Part shown: piece after piece, positions 16,213 through 24,706 of the stretch
Layout of the letters: each line of letters starts with the position of its first letter
Numbering within the stretch: position 1 is the stretch's first letter
Assembly: GCA_963708245.1 (NCBI GenBank)
Contig: OY970201.1
Location: forward strand, 6,696,001 to 6,760,000
Source: CAVYXK01 sp963708245
GTDB taxonomy: Bacteria; Pseudomonadota; Alphaproteobacteria; Acetobacterales; Acetobacteraceae
DNA: 64,000 nucleotides
Direction: 5' to 3'
Program-made: the position numbers and the translations under genes
Notes under the pieces: generated by a model
What the model saw: the letters and a program-made list of their open reading frames with translations, nothing else
What the model was told of the DNA's origin: nothing
The model's database searches: none

Positions 16213-17118
16213 TCAGCCGAACAAAGAAACTATCCGCGACATTCTCTGGTTTGGGCAATCCAGTGCGCAAGCGTGCGGGCGACGGACCCGGGGCTGACCG
16301 ATCAGCTCTCCGAGCGCAGGGTCGCCTCGACGCGCTGGAATCAACCGCTCCCGCTGGGCGGGCCCACACCACCCCGCGAGGAGGGCGCGGACGCGGATGA
16401 TGGACAGGTAGGGCTCCATCACCGCCGTCAGCGCCGCTTGTGACATGCCGGCCAGCCGCGCGTATTCGGACTGCATGACTGCATTGTAGGCGCGCGGCCG
16501 CTCCGGATCGGCAACGACGTCCGCGGTGAGTTCGGCAAGGATAATGTGGCTGGTAGCAAGGTCGAGGGCGGCGGGCGCGCGGACGATACCTAGCCAGTCG
16601 ATCAATCTTGGACCATTCGCCGTCATGATCACGTTGTCGGGGTGAAGATCGCCATGGCACAGCCCGTCTCCCGGCGACAGGCGGTCGATCAGGGCGAGGA
16701 TGCCGGCGGCGATGTGCTCCGGAATCCGGCCGCCGTCGTCGCGCAACGAGCCCGCCATCAAGTCGCGCAGGCGGAGCACCTCTGGCGGCGGGGGCGTCTT
16801 GTGGACGGATAGGGCGAGGGTCGCGAGGATCGAGCCCACCTGTCCGTTCGTCATGGCGCCGCTTCGCGAAAGCTGCTTCAGGGTCGGTCCGTCGAGGCGC
16901 GACAGCACGATGCCGAAGCGCCCGTCCAGCGTCACCTCGCCGAGCACCTCTGGCGCCGGAGCGCCGGCGGCGAAGGCGGCGCGGGTGATGTGGGCCTCGT
17001 ACCGGGCGAGCCGTTGCGGTCGGCCGTCCTTGAACAGCTTCACCACCTGACCGGGCGCCCAGGCGTGGACGTCCGAGAACGCGCCTTCACCGATCTTCTC
17101 CCCCAGCGATCCCTGCAC
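16213..17118 (-). CDS. Aminoglycoside phosphotransferase/choline kinase-like kinase
   Basis: 301 residues from a GTG start at 17118, chosen because a strong AGGAGG lies 7 nt upstream and the kinase fold begins at once (KIGEGAFSDVHAW, the Gly-rich loop). The catalytic loop is LCHGDLHPDN (H155-G-D157) and the metal-binding D174 is in RLIDW. This is the APH/ChoK fold, used by drug-modifying kinases and by sugar or choline kinases; the substrate is unknown. The last ~25 residues look unrelated to the family and may come from rearranged DNA. The gene lies between transposon-type ends and may be cargo. Confidence 0.75.
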   Translation of the reverse strand: MQGSLGEKIGEGAFSDVHAWAPGQVVKLFKDGRPQRLARYEAHITRAAFAAGAPAPEVLGEVTLDGRFGIVLSRLDGPTLKQLSRSGAMTNGQVGSILATLALSVHKTPPPPEVLRLRDLMAGSLRDDGGRIPEHIAAGILALIDRLSPGDGLCHGDLHPDNVIMTANGPRLIDWLGIVRAPAALDLATSHIILAELTADVVADPERPRAYNAVMQSEYARLAGMSQAALTAVMEPYLSIIRVRALLAGWCGPAQRERLIPARRGDPALGELIGQPRVRRPHACALDCPNQRMSRIVSLFG

Positions 17119-17678
17119 TGCCCTTCCTCCTGCGAAAAAAGTGAATACTGGCGGCGGGCAAAGTAAAACCCCTCCTGTCGCCGGAAGGTGGCTGAGCGTT
17201 GCAATGGTGGCGGGCGACTGGGTCCGGAATCCACCCATTGCCGACCTACAGGCGCGACAACATTTCGTCGATTCCCCACTTGCCAAGAGGTCCGCGATTA
17301 AAGAACGAAGGGCGTCCCGACCATTCGACCACGCCTCCGGCGGGTCGAACAAAGGGCATTGGGTATTCAGGAAGGCATTGAATGCGCGGCTCTTTGGGTT
17401 GGCCGGCCGCAGCCTGGGGGTGACATTTCTACTTTGCGCGCCGAGTGACATTTCTACCTTGCGCCGACACTCCTCCTGCCGGATAATCGCGAATTATGGA
17501 AAGAGATTTCAACTATTCGCAGAATACCAATCTGATCGCCGCAAATCCAACCCGGTGGATGCCAAATTATTACCTCCCTTCACCAACCCTTTCGATCGCG
17601 TTCGACTTGGCAGGACCTTCGCGAAATGACCGCTCTCCGCACTGGCCGTCACCGGCACAGGTATTGATACTACAGATC
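17119..17678. other. Intergenic region containing the right transposon-type end
   Basis: 17119-17410 is upstream DNA of the kinase gene and shows no gene. 17411-17460 is the inverted end described for the composite region. 17461-17678 is slightly AT-richer (GGATAATCGCGAATTATGG) and shows nothing I can name. Confidence 0.5.
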
Positions 17679-18099
17679 CTAGGTCGAGCTCAGGCGCACG
17701 AGGGGAATGCGGCGGGTGGTGCGGCGCTGGTAATCGTCGTACGGCGGATAGATCGCGACGAGGCGGGGCCACAGCGCAACCCGTTCGTCTGCGCCAACAT
17801 CTCGCGCGATGACGGTGAAGCACGAGCGGCCGATCTCCACCTCGGCCTTCGGGTCGGCTTGGAGGTTGAAATACCAGCCGGGATGTTGCAGCGCCGCCTT
17901 GCGAGGCGACGACAACAAGGTCGTTCCCGTCGCGGAGGTAGAGCAGCGGCACGCTGCGGCGGCGGCCCGATTTGCGGCCGGCTGTTGTCAGCAGACAGAC
18001 CGGCGCGCCGGATGGGAAGCGGCCCAGCCATCGGCCGCCGCTCATCCGGTACACCCAGACGTTGAGCTGGCTGAACGCGCGCATCAGGGGTTTGCGCAT
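17679..18099 (-). pseudogene. Deazaflavin-dependent nitroreductase-like gene, frameshifted copy
   Basis: The protein begins MRKPLMRAFSQLNVWVYR and matches the intact gene at 20080-20502 almost residue for residue until SQGGA. There the frame shifts and continues as LQHPGWYFNLQADPKAEVEI to the end. Compared with the intact copy, 2 bp are missing near 17888. This is one half of a duplicated block that also contains the creatininase fragment upstream. Confidence 0.85.
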
Positions 18100-18109
18100 G
18101 GCGGTGCCG

Positions 18110-18556
18110 TCAGCCGGTGTGGCTCGCGTGGTGCTGCACGAAGCGGGCGCCGATCTCGGTGAGCTGCTCGACCAGCGCGGCGCCGGTCTCGGCCGAGGAC
18201 AGGCGCGGATCGCCGCCGCGCACGCCATCGGGCGAGACTTCGTGGTACTCGACGGGCACGGCGACTTCGGCGCCCTCGAAGCGGGCGACGCCGAAGGCGG
18301 TCAGCTCCAGGCCGAGCACGTGCTGGCGTGGCAGCGGTGCCGGCACCAGGTCGGGGCGCATCAGGGCGGGGAACAGGTGCATCCCGATGCTGGTTAGTGG
18401 GTCGGCGCCGTGGCCCGAGACTTTCGCCGCGCGTTCGGCGCCGACGATGCCGGGCAGCAGCGAATAGCCGATGCGCCAGAGATAGAGGCTGGGGATCAGG
18501 ATGCGCCGCTCGACCCAGATCGGGTGCGTCGCATCGTGGATGGCCTGCACGTTGCG
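18110..18556 (-). pseudogene. Creatininase-family amidohydrolase, N-terminus lost
   Basis: The last 146 codons (from MQAIHDATHPIWVERRILIP) are nearly identical to the complete gene at 20513-21313. Similarity ends abruptly at about 18556, inside the metal-site segment NGHGGNVQ of the intact copy. The metal ligands in SHEDQGPH and NGHGGN are therefore absent. No start codon with family sequence is available. Confidence 0.85.
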
Positions 18557-18914
18557 ATCGGCGGGCGGACTTCTTCACCGCGCTGTCGGGCAGCACCGAG
18601 GCGGTGCAGTTCCATGCTCGCAGCGCGCCCGCCGAGCCGGAACGCTATGACGACGGCCTGATGCATTCGCACGCCTAGGCGTTCAGCGGGGACTGAACTG
18701 AAACACCCCGCCGGCGGCGGGAGCCTTGTCGGCCACGAGGCCTGTGCCGTGGATCAGAAGACGCAACGGCACCGCGAAAAGTACGTTCGGCTGCTATCCC
18801 CGTTGCGAATGCGCACGTATGACCGCTGCGCATGAACATTCCCCCTAAGGAAAATGTTGACAGCGAACCGATCATCATACTAAATGGTTAACACAGGTTA
18901 ATTGGAGAATTGAT
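18557..18914 (+). other. Rearrangement junction, unidentified coding fragment, and promoter region
   Basis: Just after the duplication breakpoint a plus-strand frame ends in TALSGSTEAVQFH and ERYDDGLMHSHA, stop at 18676-18678. It reads like the C-terminus of a real protein, but I cannot name it and its 5' part is missing. 18679-18850 shows nothing clear. A promoter follows. Confidence 0.3.
18857..18886 (+). promoter_or_regulatory. Likely sigma-70 promoter of the PEP-CTERM gene
   Basis: A consensus TTGACA lies at 18857-18862, followed after 18 bp by TAAATG (or after 15 bp by TACTAA). The leader is AT-rich against a GC-rich background. GGAG at 18904-18907 is 7 nt before the ATG at 18915. Confidence 0.5.
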
Positions 18915-19851
18915 ATGAGACTGAGGACACTACTGCTGACGGGGGCCGCGACCGCGGGCCTCACCATGGCTACAGGCCATTCCGCGCTGGCGAACGCGAC
19001 CATCAGCAACACTGCCGGCACGTTCCTGGTCGGCGTCGGCCCGGATGGCGAGCTTTTCGATACGACTACGGGTGTCGGCTTCCGCCGCGTCTCCGACGGC
19101 TACGATCCGCTGGCGCCGGGGAGCCCCCGCAACTCCTGGGGCATCTCGGCAAACGGTACCGGCGCTTACGCCGATTACGTGTACTATGGCACGTCCGGCA
19201 TCAGCTCTACCGAGAGTTTTGGGGCAAATGGCGGGACCATTAGCTCCAATGTACTCGCTGGCACGCTGTCGGTGACGCAAACGTACAGCTTTGCGGCGCC
19301 CAACGTGCTGAAGATCGCCACCACGGTCACCAACACCAGCAGTATTGCGGAATCCGTCCTGTTCCAACGTGATATCGACTGGGACGTGTACCCGACGGAG
19401 TTCAACGAAAATACCTTTGCGGGTGCAGTTCCGGGCGGCAAGATCACCGATAGCACCTATTACGGGTTCGAGAACCCCGACCCGACAGTGCCGTACGGTG
19501 AGTTCTTGTGCCGCGGGTTGCAACTTCACCGGAGATCTGGGCGGGGGGATCAAGCTCGATCTGGGAACTCTTGTCGCCGGGGCTTCCGACTCGTTCTCGT
19601 ATCTCTATGCCATCAACGATACGGGTGAGACCGTGAACGGTCTCGATGCCCAGTTGAAGGCGCTAGGGGCTGCTTACATCGTGTCGACCCAGAGCTCCGA
19701 AAACGGCGCGTACCCCGATCTCGGCGCCAATTCTGCCGCGATTGCGGTGTCGTTCGGCACTCCGGTTCCGACTCCGGAACCCGCTTCGCTTGTGCTTCTG
19801 GGTGCCGGTCTCGCGGCCCTCGGGCTGGCGCGCCGGCGAAAGGTCGGATAA
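18915..19851 (+). pseudogene. PEP-CTERM secreted protein, split by a +1 frameshift
   Basis: The N-terminus is a signal peptide (LRTLLLTGAATAGLTMATGH, cleavage probably after SALA near residue 26). A beta-rich passenger follows with many Thr, Ser and Gly. Near 19502-19508 the frame changes: YGEF is followed in the next frame by CAAGCNFTGDLGGGIKLDLG and continues to a perfect PEP-CTERM tail, VPTPEPASLVLLGAGLAALG then ARRRKVG. Removing one T in TTCTTGTG restores a single ~311-residue protein. The signals at both ends show that the gene was complete until recently, or the extra base is a sequence error. The product would be exosortase-processed and surface-exposed. Confidence 0.75.
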
Positions 19852-19876
19852 CTCGTCTGCGAAGACTCGACCAACA

Positions 19877-19907
19877 ACGGGGCGGCATCCGCCGGGTGCC
19901 GCCCCGT
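19877..19907 (+). terminator. Strong hairpin after the PEP-CTERM gene
   Basis: Arms ACGGGGCGGCA and TGCCGCCCCGT pair perfectly over 11 bp around a 9-nt loop, 25 nt after the stop codon. There is only a weak T-rich tail (ATCTCTGT), so it may be an inefficient intrinsic terminator or an mRNA 3'-end stabiliser. Confidence 0.55.
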
Positions 19908-20079
19908 ATCTCTGTCGAGCGTAACCGCGCTCCGGATCGTAGGTAGCCGGGGCCCTGTAGCACGCCCGTCGAGATCGGTGCCTGCGTCGTTATTGGCAGG
20001 CATGGACGTTGATTGCAGCAGGGACGCGTGCTGCATGACCGGCAGGACAACCAACTGTGCCGTGGTTTCGGGGCTCGTT

Positions 20080-20502
20080 TCAGACTGGGCTCAGCCGCAT
20101 TACGGGAATGCGCCGGGTGGTGCGACGCTGGTAGTCGTCGTAGGGCGGATAGATCGCGACGAGACGGGGCCATAGTGCGGCTCGTTCATCTTCGGCGACG
20201 GGCCTGGCGATGACGGCGAAGCGTGAGCGACCGATCTCCACCTCGGCCTTCGAATTGGCTTGGAGATTGAAATACCAGCCGGGATGTTGCGGTGCGCCGC
20301 CTTGCGAGGCGACGACAACAAGGTCGTTCCCGTCGCGCAGATAGAGCAGCGGCACGCTGCGTTGCTGGCCCGATTTGCGGCCGGCTGTTGTCAGCAGACA
20401 GACCGGCGCGCCGGACGGGAAGCGGCCCAGCCATCGGCCGCCGCTCAGCCGGTACACCCAGACGTTGAGCTGGCTGAACGCGCGCATCAGGGGCTTGCGC
20501 AT
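20080..20502 (-). CDS. Deazaflavin-dependent (Ddn/DUF385-like) oxidoreductase
   Basis: A 140-residue beta-barrel-type protein starting MRKPLMRAFSQLNVWVYRLS. The motifs PVCLLTTAGRKSGQQRSVPL, GNDLVVVASQGG and HPGWYFNLQAN, then YPPYDDYQRRTTRRIPV, identify the nitroreductase family related to F420-dependent Ddn. Alphaproteobacterial members may use FMN or another cofactor instead. The gene starts 10 nt after the creatininase stop, so the two form an operon, and the same pair is repeated in damaged form at 17679-18556. Confidence 0.85.
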   Translation of the reverse strand: MRKPLMRAFSQLNVWVYRLSGGRWLGRFPSGAPVCLLTTAGRKSGQQRSVPLLYLRDGNDLVVVASQGGAPQHPGWYFNLQANSKAEVEIGRSRFAVIARPVAEDERAALWPRLVAIYPPYDDYQRRTTRRIPVMRLSPV

Positions 20503-20512
20503 GGCGGTGCGG

Positions 20513-21313
20513 TCAGCCGGTGTGGCTCGCGTGATGCTGCACGAAGCGGGCGCCGATCTCGGTGAGCTGCTCGACGAGCGCGGCGCCGGTCTCGGCCGAG
20601 GACAGGCGCGGATCGCCGCCGCGTACGCCGTCGGGCGAGACTTCGTGGTACTCGACTGGCACGGCGACTTCGGCGCCCTCGAAGCGGGCGACGCCGAAGG
20701 CGGTCAGCTCCAGGCCTAGCACCTGCTGGCGTGGTAGCGGTGCCGGCACAAGGTCGGGGCGCATCAGGGCGAGGAACAGGTGCATCCCGATGCTGGTCAG
20801 CGGATCGGCGCCGTGGCCCGAGACTTTCGCCGCGCGCTCGGCGCCGACGATGCCGGGCAGCAGCGAATAGCCGATGCGCCAGAGATAGAGGCTGGGGATC
20901 AGGATGCGCCGCTCGACCCAGATCGGGTGCGTCGCGTCGTGGATCGCTTGCACGTTGCCGCCGTGGCCGTTGATGACGACGATGCGGGTCAGGCCGTGGC
21001 GCAGCAGGCAGGCCAGCATGTCGCTGATCACCGCGCGCAGCGTCGCCTGGCCGAGCGCGATGCCGCCGGGCATGGAGCCGAAATAGTCGGCGCCGCCGAA
21101 CGGCAGCGTCGGCGCCATCAAGGTGCGCGTGCCGCGCTCCGTTGCGCGTCCGGCGATGCGTTCGGCGATCGCGTCGGCCAGCATCCAGTCGCCCATGGGG
21201 GCGTGCGGGCCTTGGTCCTCGTGGCTGCCCATCGGCAACAGGATCACCGGGTTGCGGGCCATTTCGTCGCGCGCCTCGCCGGCGGTGAGTTCGCTGAGGC
21301 GGAGCTTGGTCAT
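20513..21313 (-). CDS. Creatininase-family amidohydrolase
   Basis: 266 residues from the ATG at 21313 (MTKLRLSELTAGEARDEM). Metal-binding motifs typical of the family are present: ILLPMGSHEDQGPHAPMGDW with Glu and His ligands, and VVINGHGGN. The family includes creatininase and the formamide hydrolases of riboflavin/F420 and mycofactocin pathways; the exact substrate is unknown. Its operon partner is a Ddn-like oxidoreductase, a pairing that hints at modified-flavin chemistry, but this is inference. The frame upstream of 21313 crosses a MaoC remnant and is not part of the gene. Confidence 0.85.
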   Translation of the reverse strand: MTKLRLSELTAGEARDEMARNPVILLPMGSHEDQGPHAPMGDWMLADAIAERIAGRATERGTRTLMAPTLPFGGADYFGSMPGGIALGQATLRAVISDMLACLLRHGLTRIVVINGHGGNVQAIHDATHPIWVERRILIPSLYLWRIGYSLLPGIVGAERAAKVSGHGADPLTSIGMHLFLALMRPDLVPAPLPRQQVLGLELTAFGVARFEGAEVAVPVEYHEVSPDGVRGGDPRLSSAETGAALVEQLTEIGARFVQHHASHTG

Positions 21314-21330
21314 TGGGCGTGCCCCTATGT

Positions 21331-21361
21331 GGTTGGGCGGCGTTTCATGAAGGCGGCGCCC
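21331..21361 (-). pseudogene. 3'-end fragment of a MaoC-like gene
   Basis: On the minus strand this encodes AGAAFMKRRPTT and a stop, matching the end of the MaoC gene at 22106 (RAAFMKRRPTA). A 25-bp stretch is identical (21335-21359 and 22116-22140). Only the last ~12 codons are present. Confidence 0.6.
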
Positions 21362-21466
21362 GCATGTTCGTCCCAGACTATTCAACGCAGAACGTATAAC
21401 GCGACCGTCGCTGCGAGCAAAACTCGGGCCCCGGCCAAGCCAGGCAAACCGGCTCTCTCCGAGCCA

Positions 21467-21793
21467 TCAACCTTCAGGCTCCTGCATCCAGGCCGGAATG
21501 TCGCGATGGGCATGGAGCACGCGCCACACATCGATGTGGTCGTCGCGCTCGACATAAAACACCAGATAGGGGTAGCGCTTCAGGCCGTGGCCGCGCAGTC
21601 CCGGAAGAGCGAGTTCATGCGCGTAACGAGGAGAACCGGCGGCCGGATGGTCGGCGATGGTCCGGTAGGCCCGCCGCAGAGCGTCGATAAATCCCTGGGC
21701 GACATCGGACCCTGCTTCGCGCACGTAGTACTTAATGGCGGCTTCAACGTCCCGACGGGCCAGCTCGCGCAGACGGACCGACTTCCTGCTCAA
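21467..21793 (-). CDS. parE: ParE-type toxin
   Basis: A 108-residue RelE/ParE-fold toxin. The family pattern is visible: LRELARRDVEAAIKYYVREA, then IADHPAAGSPRY and the C-terminal beta strands GLKRYPYLVFYVERDD and VWRVLHAHRDIPAWM. ParE proteins poison DNA gyrase. The start codon is TTG at 21791-21793, overlapping the antitoxin stop in a TTGA arrangement; no ATG fits. Translation would therefore depend on that of parD. Confidence 0.88.
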   Translation of the reverse strand: MSRKSVRLRELARRDVEAAIKYYVREAGSDVAQGFIDALRRAYRTIADHPAAGSPRYAHELALPGLRGHGLKRYPYLVFYVERDDHIDVWRVLHAHRDIPAWMQEPEG

Positions 21794-22029
21794 CCGGTCT
21801 TGGCCCGGGAGACCCGATCCCTGAGGTCACTGAAATAGGCCTCGTCCGCCGCCGTGGTCGCCGGTGACGCCGCACCATCGAGCAGTAGCTTGCGCAGGCG
21901 CTGACGATCCTGATCCGCACGGATCAACTCGCGGACATACTCGCTGCTCGTGCCGTATCCCCGCCGGGCCACTTGCTCATCGACGAAGGACTTGAGCGAA
22001 TCGGGGAGCGAAATATTCATCGTACCCAT
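21790..22029 (-). CDS. parD: ParD-type antitoxin
   Basis: 79 residues from the ATG at 22029 (MGTMNISLPDSLKSFVDEQV). The ribbon-helix-helix DNA-binding fold is clear in MNISLPDSLK and TSSEYVRELIRADQD, followed by a disordered toxin-binding tail. An ATG at 22044 would add five residues, and MNISLP at 22020 is also possible. The antitoxin should bind its own promoter just upstream and repress the pair. The stop overlaps the toxin start by 4 nt. Confidence 0.88.
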   Translation of the reverse strand: MGTMNISLPDSLKSFVDEQVARRGYGTSSEYVRELIRADQDRQRLRKLLLDGAASPATTAADEAYFSDLRDRVSRAKTG

Positions 22030-22105
22030 GGCCCGAAAATACATGGCATGGCAAAATTTGGCAAGGAGGTCGCAGCCGCGCGACCCTTTCGGCCATCTGT
22101 GCCGC

Positions 22106-22561
22106 CTACGCGGTCGGGCGGCGTTTCATGAAGGCGGCGCGCAGGCAGGTGGCGACGATTTCGCTGCGTTGGTTGATCGCCTGGTGCTCGAATTCCACCA
22201 CGCCGGCTTCCGGGCGCGAGCGGCTGGCGCGCACGGAGCGCACGATGGTGCGGGCGCGGATTGTGTCGCCGTGGAAGACGGGCTTGGGGAACTCGACCTT
22301 TCTCATGCCGAGATTGGCGATGGTGGTGCCTAGGGTGGTTTCACCGACGGTCATGCCGATGAGGAGGCCTAGGGTGAAGAGGCTGTTGACGAGGGGGCGG
22401 CCGAATTCGGTCGATTTGGCGAACTCCGCGTCGAGGTGGAGGGGTTGGGGGTTCATGGTGAGGGAGCTGAAGAGGACGTTGTCCATCTCGGTGACGGTGC
22501 GCGAGAGGGAGTGCTCGAACACTTGGCCTTCGTGGAATTGTTCGAAATAGAGCCCGGCCAT
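22106..22561 (-). CDS. MaoC-family (R)-specific enoyl-CoA hydratase-like protein
   Basis: A 151-residue hotdog-fold protein. The hydratase-2 type motif appears in NPQPLHLDAEFAKSTEFGRP (Asp and His in the active site), followed by VNSLFTLGLLIGMTVGETT. It resembles the mesaconyl-CoA hydratase/MaoC group that hydrates acyl-CoA double bonds. The next gene on this strand, 188 bp upstream, is a thiolase, which would fit acyl-CoA metabolism, but the gap is large and co-transcription is uncertain. Confidence 0.82.
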   Translation of the reverse strand: MAGLYFEQFHEGQVFEHSLSRTVTEMDNVLFSSLTMNPQPLHLDAEFAKSTEFGRPLVNSLFTLGLLIGMTVGETTLGTTIANLGMRKVEFPKPVFHGDTIRARTIVRSVRASRSRPEAGVVEFEHQAINQRSEIVATCLRAAFMKRRPTA

Positions 22562-22749
22562 CTGGGATTCCTGCCCGAGATCTCCGCTGGTTTTGTCACA
22601 AAGTAATCAAGCGGACACGGAGCTCATAGAGTGCAGACGGAGCTTCACGGAGAAAGAATTTATGCGCTTCGCGCAGTAGCGCGGGCATGCAAGACAACTT
22701 CGCGAAACTCGGTCAACGCTCCGTGCAGTTCCGTGTCGGCTTGATTATT

Positions 22750-23922
22750 TTATCGCTCCACGCACATCGCGACGCCCATGCCGCCGCCGATGCAGAGCGT
22801 CGCCAGGCCTTTCTTCGCGTCGCGCTTCTGCATCTCGTGCAACAGTGTGGTCAGGACGCGCGCGCCGGATGCGCCGATCGGATGGCCGAGCGCGATGGCG
22901 CCGCCGTTCACGTTCACCTTCGACGTGTCCCAGCCGAGGTCCTTGTTCACTGCGATCGCCTGGGCGGCGAAGGCTTCGTTGGCCTCGATCAGATCGAGCT
23001 GGTCGGTCTTCCAGCCGGCGCGTGCCAGCGCCTTGCGCGTGGCTGGGATCGGGCCAGTGCCCATCACCGCCGGATCGACGCCGGCGGTGGCGAAGGCGAC
23101 GATGCGGGCGAGCGGTTTCAGGCCACGTTTTGCTGCCTCAGATGCGGTCATCAGCACCAGCGCGGCGGCGCCGTCGTTGATGCCGGAGGCGTTGCCGGCG
23201 GTGACGGTGCCATCCTTGGTGAAGGCAGGCCGCAGCTTGGCCATCGCCTCGGCACTGGCGTCGTGGCGGATGTATTCGTCATCGGAGACGACCGTGTCGC
23301 CCTTGCGGCCCTTCACGGTGACGGGCGCGATCTCGTCCTTGAAGCGGCCGGATTTCTGCGCGGCCGATGCCTTCTGTTGTGAGCGGAGGGCGAAGGCGTC
23401 CTGCTCCTCGCGGGTGATCTGATAGGCGCGGGCTACGTTCTCGGCGGTGTTGCCCATGTGGTAGCCGTGGAACGCGTCCCACAGCCCGTCCTTCAGCATG
23501 GTATCGGTGAACTCGACGGCGCCCATCTTGGTGCCGGCGCGCAGATAGGCGGCGTGCTGCGACTGGCTCATGCTTTCCATGCCGCCGGCGGCGACGATGT
23601 TGCTTTCGCCGGTACGGATCTGCTGGGCGGCGAGGGCGACGGCGCGGAGGCCGGAGCCGCAGACCTGGTTGATGCCGAAGGCGGTTTTCGCATCCGGCAG
23701 GCTGGCGGCGCGGGCGGCCTGGCGGGCGGGGTTTTGGCCCTCGGCGGCGGCTAGCACCTGGCCGAGGATCACCTCGTCCACGTCGCCGGGCTCGACTTTG
23801 GCGTGTTCCATGGCGGCTTTCAGCGCCACCGTGCCGAGTTCGTGCGCGTGCAGGCTGCCCAGAGCGCCGTTGAAGCTGCCGACCGGTGTGCGGAGGGCCG
23901 AGACGATGACGATGTCGTCCAT
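22750..23922 (-). CDS. Acetyl-CoA acetyltransferase (thiolase)
   Basis: 390 residues from the ATG at 23922 (MDDIVIVSALRTPVG). Thiolase active-site residues are all visible: C88 in NQVCGSG, the His in GHPIGASGAR, and the second Cys in LCIGGGMG near the C-terminus. The enzyme condenses two acetyl-CoA to acetoacetyl-CoA or runs the reverse reaction, for polyhydroxybutyrate synthesis or fatty-acid breakdown. No phaB neighbour is present, so phaA is not assigned. It is divergent from the TetR regulator gene, with ~140 bp between the starts. Confidence 0.92.
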   Translation of the reverse strand: MDDIVIVSALRTPVGSFNGALGSLHAHELGTVALKAAMEHAKVEPGDVDEVILGQVLAAAEGQNPARQAARAASLPDAKTAFGINQVCGSGLRAVALAAQQIRTGESNIVAAGGMESMSQSQHAAYLRAGTKMGAVEFTDTMLKDGLWDAFHGYHMGNTAENVARAYQITREEQDAFALRSQQKASAAQKSGRFKDEIAPVTVKGRKGDTVVSDDEYIRHDASAEAMAKLRPAFTKDGTVTAGNASGINDGAAALVLMTASEAAKRGLKPLARIVAFATAGVDPAVMGTGPIPATRKALARAGWKTDQLDLIEANEAFAAQAIAVNKDLGWDTSKVNVNGGAIALGHPIGASGARVLTTLLHEMQKRDAKKGLATLCIGGGMGVAMCVER

Positions 23923-24033
23923 GTGATTTTTCTCCATGGGACGGATGATCGGGTTCGCAGGTTACGCCGAAGATGGTGGGTGGGAAAGCGGCTGGGCAGA
24001 AGGGGGTTGTAGTGGTGGGCTGGTCTGCTTAGA

Positions 24034-24053
24034 TACTGACTGACCAGTCGGTA
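24034..24053. promoter_or_regulatory. TetR-type operator
   Basis: Arms TACTGACTG and CAGTCGGTA are inverted with one mismatch and a 2-nt centre. The site ends 11 bp before the TetR start, so the regulator would block its own operon. The TGACTGACCAGTC style matches operators of efflux-linked TetR proteins. It may also affect the divergent thiolase gene. Confidence 0.7.
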
Positions 24054-24064
24054 AGTAGGGTGCC

Positions 24065-24706
24065 ATGCAGATTGACGCTGCCGCCCCGAGGCGGCGTTCC
24101 CGCCGGAAGGAGGCCCGCCCCGCCGAGATCGTCGAGGCGGCGCTGGCGCTGTTCACGGAGCGCGGCTTCGCGGCGACGAAGCTGGAGGACGTGGCGCTAA
24201 GGGCGGGGATCGGGAAGGGAACGATTTATCTCTATTTCCCGACAAAGGAGGAGCTGTTCCGCGCGGTTGTGCGCCAGCGTCTGGTGCCGAATCTGGACGC
24301 GATCGAGGCGATGGTTGCGGGACATACGGGTTCGAGTGCGGAGCTGTTGCGGCGGATCGCTGAACGCGCGCTGCAATTGATTGAGAGTGATATTACCGCG
24401 ATCCCCAAGCTGGTTCTGGCTGAGTCCGGCAATTTTCCGGCGATTGCTCGGCTTTATGCGGAAGAGGTGGCGCGGCGTGGCATGGCGCTGATGGAGGGTA
24501 TTTTCGCGCGCGGGATGGAGCGTGGCGAGTTTCGCCGGCTTGATCCTCACTCGCTGTTGCCGCTGTTCAGCGGGCCCCTGCTGGTGATGGCGCTGTGGCG
24601 ACAGTCGCTGGGTCAGCACACGGATATCCAGTTCGATCCGCGGAAGGTGATCGAAACTCATCTGGATGTTTTTCTGCGGGGGCTGAGCGCGGGAGAGAAG
24701 TCGTGA
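24065..24706 (+). CDS. TetR-family transcriptional regulator
   Basis: 213 residues. The N-terminal helix-turn-helix is typical: EIVEAALALFTERGFAATKL, VALRAGIGKGTIYLYFPTKE. The C-terminal ligand domain is helical and resembles the regulators of HlyD-type efflux systems. The stop overlaps the GTG start of the adaptor gene by 4 nt (GTGA), so it is the first gene of a four-gene unit it most likely represses. A palindromic operator sits immediately upstream. Confidence 0.9.
   Translation: MQIDAAAPRRRSRRKEARPAEIVEAALALFTERGFAATKLEDVALRAGIGKGTIYLYFPTKEELFRAVVRQRLVPNLDAIEAMVAGHTGSSAELLRRIAERALQLIESDITAIPKLVLAESGNFPAIARLYAEEVARRGMALMEGIFARGMERGEFRRLDPHSLLPLFSGPLLVMALWRQSLGQHTDIQFDPRKVIETHLDVFLRGLSAGEKS

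Larger units (their letters stand above)
13203..17460 (+). mobile_element. Composite region between ISNCY-type inverted ends
   Basis: The left end (13203-13250) has GATGTCACCC twice, 24 bp apart. The right end (17411-17460) has the inverse, GTGACAT, twice, 25 bp apart, and the ~48-bp ends align well as inverted repeats (for example AGTAGAAATGTCACCC against ATAGAGATGTCACCC). Between them lie one transposase next to the left end, an IS110 insertion and an APH-like kinase gene. I see no target duplication outside. Either the kinase is a passenger of the element or two element ends were brought together by rearrangement. Confidence 0.5.

Noticed and set aside
19500..19510. Programmed frameshift in the PEP-CTERM gene
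   Set aside because: No slippery heptamer or strong following structure is visible at the shift; an indel is simpler.
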